A stretch of 64,000 nt of DNA from Liopterus haemorrhoidalis (taxonomy: Eukaryota; Arthropoda; Insecta; Coleoptera; Dytiscidae), in assembly GCA_963971575.1 (NCBI GenBank), contig OZ020618.1:29626540-29690539 (forward strand). The letters are read 5' to 3'. A model generated the notes under the pieces. That model worked only from the letters and a program-made list of their open reading frames with translations. It had not been told where the DNA came from and did no database searches. A program made the translations under genes and the position numbers. Positions 53,453-62,446 of the stretch are shown here, in pieces. How positions within the stretch are numbered: the stretch's first letter is position 1; the number at the start of each line of letters is the position of its first letter.

Positions 53453-53716
53453 AGCTGTTCACTTTTGTAAGAACACACTAGGTCTGGTTATTTTGGTTAC
53501 TTTTATGGTGTGTTACTGACTCTAAATGTCAATTAAAAATATTCCTTACGCTGTAAAACCGACTTTAGGTTGATAAGGTTATGATCATTATAATTAAGAT
53601 ATCATTTTTCATTATGACATATGCCAAATGGGTACCAACATGACATACAGCTTCAAAGGTGCAAACTATTGAAAACAAAATCCCCTCTTAATTTGTTCTT
53701 ACAAAAGTGAACTGCT
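53453..53716 (-). mobile_element. MITE C2, inverted relative to C1
   Basis: AGCTGTTCACTTTTGTAAGA to TTACAAAAGTGAACTGCT, flanked by TATA on both sides at the R-family insertion site. The interior is the complement of C1. Confidence 0.85.
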
Positions 53717-53739
53717 TATATATGTTGGCGTTCGGAAAA

Positions 53740-54705
53740 TATATAAATAAACGTAGCTGGCAATGGAGAAATCTGAAAGTCAATTTCATCACAAAAAAAA
53801 AAAAAAATCGTCCAGATAATATTAAAAAAACATTTTCACTCAAATACATTCAGTTTACATAAATCTTTTATAAAATTTGAATGAGCTACAGTCATCAAAT
53901 TGTGTAATGTGATTGATACGAATAACACTTGATAGTTCATATTTCAATAAACCACTATATGGAGTATCAGTTCGATTTGTTTGAATTGCGGATAATAAAA
54001 TCTAACACTAGAAAATTTAATAAAAAATACCAATATTTTTACAGGCTCCTAAAAATGAAAAATTAAAAACGAACTAATTTCCTAGAAAAACTTTTTTTGT
54101 CTGAGCTCTATTTATCACTTATGGTTTATGACCATAAATGATACGATTCTTATCACTTATGGACATACTGGTAGGCTACGCAGATGACTACAGATGATTG
54201 GACGTTGAGATAACGACGACTTTTGTTTAAAGACCCTTTGTGAAAGGGCCCCTAAAAAATACGAACAGAATTAGTAACCACAGTTGCAATTTTAGTTTGA
54301 AACCTAATTTTAGTAAATCAAAATTAATAATGTAGTTCGCCCTCTACTGATAAAATCATAATAAATGTTATGTTCAATTAAAATGATTACACTTACAAAT
54401 TCCGAATATTATTTGGACTACTGTTTATTATTTATACTGAACACGATAAACTAATCGTACATACTGAATGATCAATTCAAAAACTTTTAATTTATTTACT
54501 TCTAGTCATTTCATCATAATAAATAGTTATCAAAAACAAAATGTTATAGCACTGGGTAATTCCAACCTACTTTTTTTATTTTTTTAAATTTTTTATGAAA
54601 CTTATCTAACCGTTTTATGAAGAAAACTATATATGAAATTAAATATGAAATTAAAATATTATTTTGACCAGGAAAAAATCTTTATATTTATAAATAATAT
54701 ATATT
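53740..54705. other. AT-rich spacer, nothing recognised
   Basis: Only a repeated ATCACTTATGG motif near 54115-54160. Confidence 0.4.
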
Positions 54706-54710
54706 ATATA

Positions 54711-55084
54711 ATTTCGTTCTTTTAGGTTGTCACGAGAATGGACCTTACTTGGATTATTTCATTTTTCACGTCAAATTTTAATGTCAAAATTTAAAATTCC
54801 AACAGTGAAAACATGGAAGCGAATGACATATGTCAAAAATAAAATGATTTTTTCCATATGTTAATAACAAAAATATAAATAAATGGGAAAGTTGTATTAA
54901 GAATGACATAAAAAATCAAAATATAAAGAAAATGACATTTTAAAATGATATTAACCTTAACCAAATTATGTTTATTGTAAGTATGATTTACAAAGCTTAC
55001 ATAAAACTGCCAAAAAGCACGATTCAAACGATGAAAGTAACTAGATTGCAAAATCTAGTTCCGCCTAATCGTTTGCAATAGCCT
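54711..55084 (-). mobile_element. MITE family 1 copy, left-truncated
   Basis: Starts inside the element (TTTCGTTCTTTTAGGTTGTC) and ends CCGCCTAATCGTTTGCAATA plus GCC. Confidence 0.75.
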
Positions 55085-55089
55085 TTATA

Positions 55090-55685
55090 TTAAAACAAGT
55101 TTCATAAGGCATGAATTTGACGCACGAATCGATATGATCGAAGTGAGGAAAAAGCCTTATGTAAAGAGTTTTTTATACTATTTTTTCTTTTTGCTGTTTT
55201 ATGCCTATTAAAATATTAAATTTGCATTGTATAATCATACATCCTAGTTAAGGGAATTTGGTATGTGAACGTAGCGATTGGCCGAACTGGTTTGACAGTT
55301 TTATATTTTTCAAAGTATATGTCAATTTTTGTTATTGTACCAATTTTACCATTTTTAGAAACTAAAATGTTTAGTGTGATAATAACGCTCATTATAACAC
55401 TCAATTCAGTTTCGTAATGACTCTCTTATGAATGCAAAATAAAAAAACAGATAGGTGAACAAAATAATTTATTTTGCCGCATGCATGACGTGAGAAGAAT
55501 TTAAAAATGCTTGAAGAGTACGTTCACCTACAACACTCTCATTATATGATATCACCCAAAATTACAAAAAAAAAACCGTATTGAATAATATTATTTATTT
55601 AGTATTAATAATTAGAAAATGGAGCTCATTTTTATATATCTTCATAGTCGTAGTTTTTAAATGTAAAATTGACACACATATTTTA
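55090..55685. other. Spacer, nothing recognised
   Basis: AT-rich; a short frame at 55216-55404 is not recognised. Confidence 0.4.
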
Positions 55686-55689
55686 AATT

Positions 55690-55957
55690 CGCAGTTACCA
55701 TTGTCAAGTATCACACAAGAACTAAAGGTAGACGATTACAGTGGATACGATACGTGATGAGGATGAAGGAGGACAGAATTGTTAGGAGGATATGGGAGGG
55801 AAGATTGAATACCCGTCGATCAGTGGGAAGACCTCACAAGAGATGGAGAGATCAGCTAAATGAAGATATAACAAGTATTGGTATAAAGGACACATGGAAA
55901 AACCTGACAATTAACAGATCAATCTGGAGTGCTCAAGTAAGCGAGGCTAAAAGTTAG
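55690..55957 (+). pseudogene. LINE reverse transcriptase C-terminal tail
   Basis: Reads LQWIRYVMRMKEDRIVRRIW across one frame change, then RRSVGRPHKRWRDQLNEDIT, DTWKN and INRSIWSAQVSEAKS. H/YVMRM-x-E-R, GRPxxRWxDQ and (D/N)R-x-x-W are the standard end of RTE/CR1-type LINE polyproteins. A GAAGAAGAAG tail follows the stop. Confidence 0.75.
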
Positions 55958-55979
55958 CCCGACTAACAGTACCCAAAGA

Positions 55980-56720
55980 AGAAGAAGACGTTACCATTGC
56001 TAACCATAAAAACAGAAAAACAGTTTGTATTTATTATTTTATAGGCACAGGCTCAAGAATAAAACTAAAATAAATATTGTCAAAATGTCTATCAAGATAA
56101 TTTTTTGATTAAAATAACAAAAATAAAATTGTATTTAAAATATTAATGCTTAACTTTTGTTGATATTTTCGACATTTCTTCATGTTTTCTTTTTCTTATT
56201 TTGTCAGCTTTAAAATTAGTCCACTGCTGAATATAAGCCTCCCCTTTTTTCTTCCATAGAAAAGGAAAAAAGTGGATTTCTGAGAAATAAATAAATCTAA
56301 AGAACAACGCTCTAAAATAGAGGACTCTCCTTTATAATACAGGACGTATAGTTACTGTAATTATATGAAGCTTGGTCCAGATTAGCGAACCGATCCTGTA
56401 ATGCACCGCGTAACGTAATGTTCGCTTGAAACCTACGTGCCCCGAACTTATTTAATAATTGTTTTTTTTTTTAATTCTGTTTTTTAATCTAAAATTTCAC
56501 CAAGTATTATTTAGAATAATAAGTAAATGTTCTATTATTATTATTTTTATTTACTTTTTTTTTGTTATTGAATGCTATTACTATATATTTTAGATTAAGT
56601 GTGAAATATTAATTGTTTAGATTTGCTTTTAATTATTTTATATGAAATTATATTTATATAGATAGTATTAATATTTGTTTATGTAGCAAAATATGCTAAA
56701 TATAGTCTATCTAATCTAAA
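55980..56720. other. AT-rich spacer, nothing recognised
   Basis: No gene. A GC-richer patch at 56380-56450 has no known motif. Confidence 0.4.
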
Positions 56721-56722
56721 TA

Positions 56723-56785
56723 GTAACAGTAACAGTAACAGTAGCTTAACAGTAGCTTACAGTAGCTTAACAGTAGCAGTAACAT
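56723..56785 (+). repeat. CAGTAAC/CAGTAGC short tandem repeat
   Basis: Units CAGTAA and CAGTAGCTTAA. The complement (GCTACTGTTAAGCTACTGTT) occurs at 57266-57312, on the other side of the left inverted arm. Confidence 0.8.
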
Positions 56786-56941
56786 CTACGGACATAATTC
56801 TTCAACATATATTTCTGTTAAAGCTAGTTTTCTGAAATTATAAAATCTTTTCTTTTTAGCATACTCATAATAATAATAAAATTGTTCGATTTGCGTATTT
56901 AAAATGTCAATACCAGTGATATTTCGAATACTTGCAGGTTT

Positions 56942-57264
56942 CGACCAGTGTGTCTTGCGGTACTCAACAAGCTATCAATTCTCAAATCAACTATCAATCA
57001 GTTCATTTCATTACAGGTTGTATACAGTACCCAACAAGCTCAGTGACTGTCGCTGCTTCCTACTCAGTACCTTATTATCCCACACGCAACGTGCCTTCTC
57101 ATTTAATCAAAGCAATAATATATCTCTTACCACTTTAATCATCGTCACTTTTAATCATCATCATCTAACTAGTTACCTTCGTACTATTTGTCTGTCAATA
57201 GACAAACGCTCGTCCATTCTGACATTTTTTATTATTATTTCTCTTTAGATCATTACATTTGCCA
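56942..57264 (+). repeat. Inverted arm, left (323 bp)
   Basis: Near-identical to the complement of 59064-59387 (CGACCAGTGTGTCTTGCGGT through ATCATTACATTTGCCA). Flanks the Penelope-like sequence on its 5' side. Frames across it are shared only because the DNA is duplicated. Confidence 0.95.
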
Positions 57265-57315
57265 CTGCTACTGCTACTGCTACTGTTAAGCTACTGTTAA
57301 GCTACTGTCCAACTA

Positions 57316-57903
57316 ATGAAGAATAATTTCCCTAGAACTCTCATTAATACAATTTTTTATAATAATTCTTATAATAATACTAATAACAATATAACATCTA
57401 ATATTAATTCTAAAAACATATATTTTAAATTTCCCTACATAGATAAAATCTCACTTAACATTGCTGAACTATTTAAACCCCTTAACATACAACTAGCATT
57501 CTACAATCTTAAAACGGTTAAAGAATTATATTCCCAATTAAAAGACCCGACACCTAAATTTAATACATCTTCAGTTGTCTACCACATCCCTTGCGCAGGG
57601 TGTGATTTGGGATATATTGGACAAACCAAACAATATCTACAAAAAAGAATTTACCAACATCCAAATAGTTGCCAAGAAAAATATAGAAACAAAAAAGAAA
57701 ATACTGCTCTTAGCACGCATTTCTTTGAAACCAATCATAAATTTAATTTTGAAGAAACCAAAATCCTAGATAGAGTTAAAAATTTAAATAAAAGATTAAT
57801 AAGCGAAAGCATAAACATCCAACGAGATAATAAAACGATAAACTTTAAAACCGATTGTAATACGATGAACGCCATCTATTGTAATATCTTTAATAACTTT
57901 TAA
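57316..57903 (+). pseudogene. Penelope-like element: C-terminal linker and GIY-YIG endonuclease
   Basis: 195 codons from MKNNFPRTLINTIF, a low-complexity Asn-rich linker. The GIY-YIG domain follows: VVYHIPCAGCDLGYIGQTKQ (the -IP-C..C-..YIG motif), LQKRIYQHPNSC (R of the active site), ALSTHFFETNHKFNFEETKI and LDR with KRLISESINIQ (catalytic Glu). The Cys pair and the H...E-T-x-H-x-F block are typical of Penelope endonucleases, which follow the RT. The open frame is uninterrupted, but the RT domain that should precede it is missing (inverted arm instead), so the element is 5'-truncated. Confidence 0.85.
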
Positions 57904-58454
57904 CTAAATATTTGCCGTATAGATTTCACTAGTTGCAATTTTTTACCTGTAGATTATTTCGAATTCAGACTTGTATTTTCAGTATCATTCTTATCACCAA
58001 GTTCAACGACCTTATAAACCATGGACACATATACCGATATATTTTATTATTTAACGTTTTATTTTAAAATTATGTGACTTTAACTAGGTATAGTAAAATT
58101 TATTTATGATTTATTTATTTTTATTTATTTATTTATTTATTTTAAATCAATTTTACGTAACTCATATTTTATTATTTAATGTTATAATTTTAAATTATGT
58201 GACTAACTAGGTATAACAAATTTTATTTATGTACTTATTTATTTTAATTATTTATTTATTTATTTTATATCAAATTTTGCGTAACTCATATATTTTTTAT
58301 TATTTGACTTTTTTATATTTAACTGTATTATCATCTATCTATAACTAATAATTATTCATGTAAACTTAGTACCGACACCATTCAGCTGTAATTTGATAAT
58401 GTATTCATATAAACAATATTAATTATGTAATTTCTAACTGATTCTAAATCTTTT

Positions 58455-58500
58455 TAGCTCTGAGGAAGATTTGATTAAAATCGAAACGTAAGCTTAGTTA
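58455..58500 (+). ncRNA. Candidate hammerhead-ribozyme-like core in Penelope 3' end
   Basis: CTGAGGA (58460-58466) fits the CUGANGA box. GATTT/AAATC (68-72 with 78-82) makes a 5-bp stem II with loop GATTA, and GAAAC follows at 58483. Penelope-like elements are known to carry hammerhead motifs in their terminal repeats. Stem III, stem I and the NUH cleavage site could not be paired confidently, so this is a partial core only. Confidence 0.35.
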
Positions 58501-58539
58501 AATAAACTTTTTTATTTATTTCTACACCTGTCCGACTCC

Positions 58540-59060
58540 CATAAACTTGACTATTATTTTAACAGAAATGCAAATTTAAAAAAAAAATTGAATCAAAATG
58601 AACGTAAAAATTTTAGTTCTCCCAAGTTCAATAATACAAAAGTACTAAGTTAAGTTTTTAACTGATGTGGTAATTGTGGAAACACAGACAAAAATTGACA
58701 GCCGAAAGGTGTCAAAGTTGTCTTGTAAGGTGTCAAAGATGTCTTGCTCTTAGGTCTGTACTAATGGTACATATTGGACGAATGTGCTAATATAAATGAC
58801 AGATTTTACAATTGATGCACATGCTATGTAATACTAAATGTGAACGATGTAATACTGTGCACATTGCTTGCACAGATCTTTTGTTACAGCTATTGCAGGT
58901 TTAGAACATATTTTAAAGGCGGGAGATAAATTCATTTAATGTATTCTTTGTTCTTTGGAGATCTTCAACCAGGACTAAAACAGTGGGAACCGTAGGGTTC
59001 TGCTTAATTTTACTTGTTTTACCAATGCGATTGATAACAGATCAAGGTGTAATTTACTTG
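58540..59060. other. Spacer between Penelope 3' end and right inverted arm
   Basis: No gene; a short duplicated AAGGTGTCAAAGTTGTCTTG motif at 58700-58745. Confidence 0.4.
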
Positions 59061-59063
59061 AAA

Positions 59064-59387
59064 TGGCAAATGTAATGATCTGAAGAGAAATAATAATAAA
59101 AAAATGTCAGAATGGACGAGCGTTTGTCTATTGACAGACAAATAGTACGAAGGTAACTAGTCAGATGATGATGATTAAAAGTGACGATGATTAAAGTGGA
59201 AAGAGATATATTATTGCTTTGATTAAATGAGAAGGCACGTTGCGTGTGGGATAATAAGGTACTGAGTAGGAAGCAGCGACAGTCACTGAGCTTGTTGGGT
59301 ACTGTATACAACCTGTAATGAAATGAACTGATTGATAGTTGATTTGAGAATTGATAGCTTGTTGAGTACCGCAAGACACACTGGTCG
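59064..59387 (-). repeat. Inverted arm, right (324 bp)
   Basis: Complement of 56942-57264 with only a handful of differences. Confidence 0.95.
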
Positions 59388-59397
59388 TTTTTGTTTT

Positions 59398-59925
59398 GTT
59401 GGCTCCGGATGGTCAGGGACCTCAAGGAGTTCAGAGGAATTCTGGATGGTCAGGGACCTCAAGGAGATGTGTTTGTTTTGTTTGACTCTGGATGGTCAGG
59501 GACCTCAAGGAGTTCAGAGGAACTCTGGATGGTCAGGGACCTCAAGGAGTTGTTGGACCTAAAATGGCCGTGTTTGTTTTGTTGACTCTGGATGGTCAGG
59601 GACCTCAAGGAGTTCAGAGGAACTCTGGATGGTCAGGGACCTCAAGGAGATGTGTTTGTTTTGTTTGACTCTGGATGGTCAGGGACCTCAAGGAGTTCAG
59701 AGGAACTCTGGATGGTCAGGGACCTCAAGGAGTTGTTGGACCTAAAATGGTCGTGTTTGTTTTGTTGACTCTGGATGGTCAGCGACCTCAAGGAGTTCAG
59801 AGGAACTCTGGATGGTCAGGGACCTCAAGGAGATGTGTTTGTTTTGTTCGATGCTGAATGTTCAAGGACCTCAAGGAGTTCAGTGAAACTCTGGATGGTC
59901 AGGAACCTCAAGGAGACGGGCAAAA
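59398..59925 (+). repeat. Hierarchical minisatellite, 37-bp unit in higher-order repeat
   Basis: Basic unit CTCTGGATGGTCAGGGACCT plus CAAGGAGTTCAGAGGAA. It alternates with variants ending AAGGAGATGTGTTTGTTTTG and AAGGAGTTGTTGGACCTAAA in a repeating order of about 190 bp. Two frames stay open through it; neither resembles a known protein. Confidence 0.9.
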
Positions 59926-59976
59926 CAAACATTATGTTTTCGTTTACTCTGTTTTATTTTGCAGTTATTAAATTCT

Positions 59977-60232
59977 GAAGATGCCGCGAGGACGTGGCAG
60001 GAGCAGGACGGCCGTGTTAGGATAATAAATTGTTTTATTTTCAGTTAAATTTAGATGAAGCCGCGAGGACGCGGCAAGATCAGGACGGCCGTGTTAGGGT
60101 CAAAACTAGTTCTTGGACCTCCTTTGTAATATGTTGCGTTAGTAACCATAACATAATAACATATATGTGACAGATTGTAAATAGACGTAGTAATAAACGC
60201 TTATATGTGCTTGGATTTGTGTGTTTTAAGGT
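59977..60232 (+). repeat. LTR-retrotransposon end with duplicated LTR start and possible PBS
   Basis: GCCGCGAGGACGTGGCAGGA and GCCGCGAGGACGCGGCAAGA are direct duplicates (59982 and 60060), each followed by CAGGACGGCCGTGTTAGG. TGTTAGG would be an LTR start. An AATAAA-like signal (60190) and GGTGGCGATTCAATCGGGGA (60222), a Gypsy-style primer-binding site, follow. Borders are not certain. Confidence 0.4.
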
Positions 60233-60239
60233 GGCGATT

Positions 60240-60795
60240 CAATCGGGGACGCAAACCAGTTTTTCGCTACATTTGCATGCATACAAACACATTCCTATTT
60301 ATCTTAAAAACAACAAATTTGAAAAGAATTTGGTTTCCTTTAGAGCGATCAGAATTTATAGTAGAACAACCTTATATTTTTATTTTTCATTAAAACTAAA
60401 TAGTTTTCGAGATGAATTGTAAAATATAATTTTCTGTATCTGTATCAATGTTAAAAATAGTTCAGCTGTTATCCGTTAGACTGCGGGCCGCGCGCTTTCT
60501 ATATCAAATTTATTTCCACATGCGCTTCGCCAATCGAAGCATTGCTTCTTTTATGGCTAGCCATAAACTGATTAGATTATATTAGACTCTATTTTGCATT
60601 ATTTTGCTACATAAACAAATATTAATACTTGGTAAATATAATTTATATGATATATTTAAAAGTAAATCTAAAGTATATAGTTTTAACTAAACATTCAAAT
60701 AACAAATAGGTAAAATGACATTTTTATTTTTATTCAGTAAGGCAATAAATAAAATAGCCGAAAAAGTTTAAAATATAGTTTATTGTCAGAATAAT
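60240..60795. other. Spacer, nothing recognised
   Basis: Short frames only. A GCGGGCCGCGCGC patch at 60483. Confidence 0.4.
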
Positions 60796-60799
60796 ATAA

Positions 60800-61470
60800 T
60801 AATATCTCTTAGGACCAATCAGGATTTTGTCCTAATCAACCCCTAAAGGGCTGAATCTACAATCGGGGTGAACTATACATCCCTTCGTATTTCATGTGTT
60901 TGTTGAGTTAAAACGTTTCTTTCTGGCACATAGGTGTCTTTTTAAAATATCTCGAAATGGTTTTGACATTTTTTTAAAATTTCACCCCTAAAGGGGTGAA
61001 TTATGGTTTCAAGGATTCTTTAATTTCTCTTAGGACCAGTAAAATATCGATTTGGTTTTTTCTTATAAAGATTACCAATACAAAGGCCGAAAACCCTATT
61101 TCAGGATTTTGTCCTAATCAACCCCTAAATAGGTGAATCTACATTCGGACTTAATTATACATCCCGTCGTATTTCCTGTATTTGTTGAGTCATAACATTT
61201 CTTTTTGGCTGATGGTTGTCTTTTTTAAATATCTTGAAATGGTTTTGACAATTTTTTAAAATTGCATCCTTAAAGGGTGAAATTCGATTTCAAGGATTCC
61301 TTAATATCTCTTAGGACCAATAAAATATCTTGATTTTTACATATAAAGATACAAATGCAAAAAACTTGCAGAAAGGATTTTTTTCCCAATCAACCCCTAA
61401 AGGGGTGAATTTACATTCGGAGTGAAATGTACATCCCGTCGTATATCCTGTGTTTGTTGAGTCATAGCAT
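60800..61470 (+). repeat. About 273-bp tandem repeat, 2.4 copies
   Basis: TCTCTTAGGACCA begins units near 60806, 61026 and 61311; TAATCAACCCCTAAA recurs at about 60834, 61106 and 61382. Each has CATCCCGTCGTATTTCCTGT and TTTGTTGAGTCATA. Confidence 0.85.
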
Positions 61471-61689
61471 TCTTTGTATAAATTCACGTGTATTTCAAAT
61501 GGATGAAAAATTCTGTTGTTTTATTATTTATTACTATTAAATAATAAACCATTATTAACTACTAATGACCAACATCAATTTCTCAGATTAAAAACACGGT
61601 ACTTAATGGTATTTTCATTTTAAGCTAGTAGATTATTCACTATAAGTAGGGTGACCAGATTTCAGTGAAGGGAAACCGGGACACAGGAA

Positions 61690-61872
61690 AAAAAAAGAAA
61701 GTCCTCACCACCCAGATCTAAGTGAAGATCAAAAAAAAAGGTCCTCACCTCCCAGATCCACGTGAAGAGCAAAAAAAAAGGTCCTCACCTCCCAAATTCA
61801 AGTGAAGAGCAAAAAAAGGTCCTCACCTCCCAAATCCAATTGAAGAACAAAAAAAAAGAAAAAAAAGGATCT
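61690..61872 (+). repeat. About 45-bp minisatellite, GGTCCTCACCTCCCAAATCC type
   Basis: Four to five units of AAAGGTCCTCACCTCCCAGA with TCCACGTGAAGAGCAAA, homologous to the 24605 array. Confidence 0.85.
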
Positions 61873-61880
61873 CACCTCTC

Positions 61881-62086
61881 CAGTGGCGGCGCTAGCGGGG
61901 GGTCCAGGGGGGCCCGGACGCGCCCAAAAACAGCCCTGGCCCCCAGTTGGCCCCCCCAGAATTTTTGGAGAAAAATGTATTTTAGGCGTTAGGACCTTTT
62001 TTTTAGGTCATCACTTGTATTTGCCCCCCTCAAATTTTACTAAAAAATTTTCTGGCCCCAGATTTTAAGAGCTAGCGCCGCCACTG
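61881..62086 (+). mobile_element. 206-bp hAT MITE with perfect TIR and 8-bp TSD
   Basis: CAGTGGCGGCGCTAGC at the left is the exact complement of the right end. CACCTCTC is duplicated (61873-61880 and 62087-62094). Very GC-rich. Confidence 0.95.
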
Positions 62087-62269
62087 CACCTCTCACATTA
62101 ACTAGTTGTAATATTTCTTTTCTTACAAATGCATAATTATGTAAAAACCGGGACAATCGACCGTCCCGAAAACATTTTTCGGGACACCGGGACAATGTAC
62201 CTAAAATCGGGACAATCCCGGAAAACCGGGACGGATGGTCACCCACGGTCACCCCTAACTATAAGGAAT

Positions 62270-62414
62270 ATTATTCACTCTACCGTCATATACATTTGTA
62301 AGTCTCTACTATAATTACCTGGACATGCACCTCCATATAGTTTGCATATCAATAAGCGATTCATTTGATGAACTCCTGTCGACGTTTTGAACTGATTCAT
62401 TTTCATTGACCTTA

Positions 62415-62446
<32 letters not shown>

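Larger units (their letters stand above)
52015..53735 (+). repeat. Repeat family R copy with three insertions
   Basis: Starts CAGCTGTGGCCACCACAGGA, resumes after a Harbinger-bearing insertion at AACCATGGAAACGT (about 52880), loses the CAGA tract, and is interrupted by MITE C1 (53131) and MITE C2 (53453) before the terminal TATATGTTGGCGTTCGG. Confidence 0.8.
61648..62256 (+). mobile_element. Non-autonomous element with GGGTGACCA ends
   Basis: The left end AGGGTGACCAGATTTCAG mirrors a right end read inward as TAGGGGTGACCGTGGGTGAC, with CCGGGAC motifs repeated at both ends. It contains a minisatellite and a nested hAT MITE. Confidence 0.6.

Noticed and set aside
56904..57248. 114-codon frame with a near-identical partner at 59054-59425
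   Set aside because: The similarity comes from the 323-bp inverted DNA duplication. The frame has no recognised domain and ends differ outside the arms.
59332..59978. Several overlapping frames with WSGTSRS / MVRDLKEF repeats
   Set aside because: Two frames of the same minisatellite are open, which is expected for a repeat unit without stops and is not evidence of a protein.
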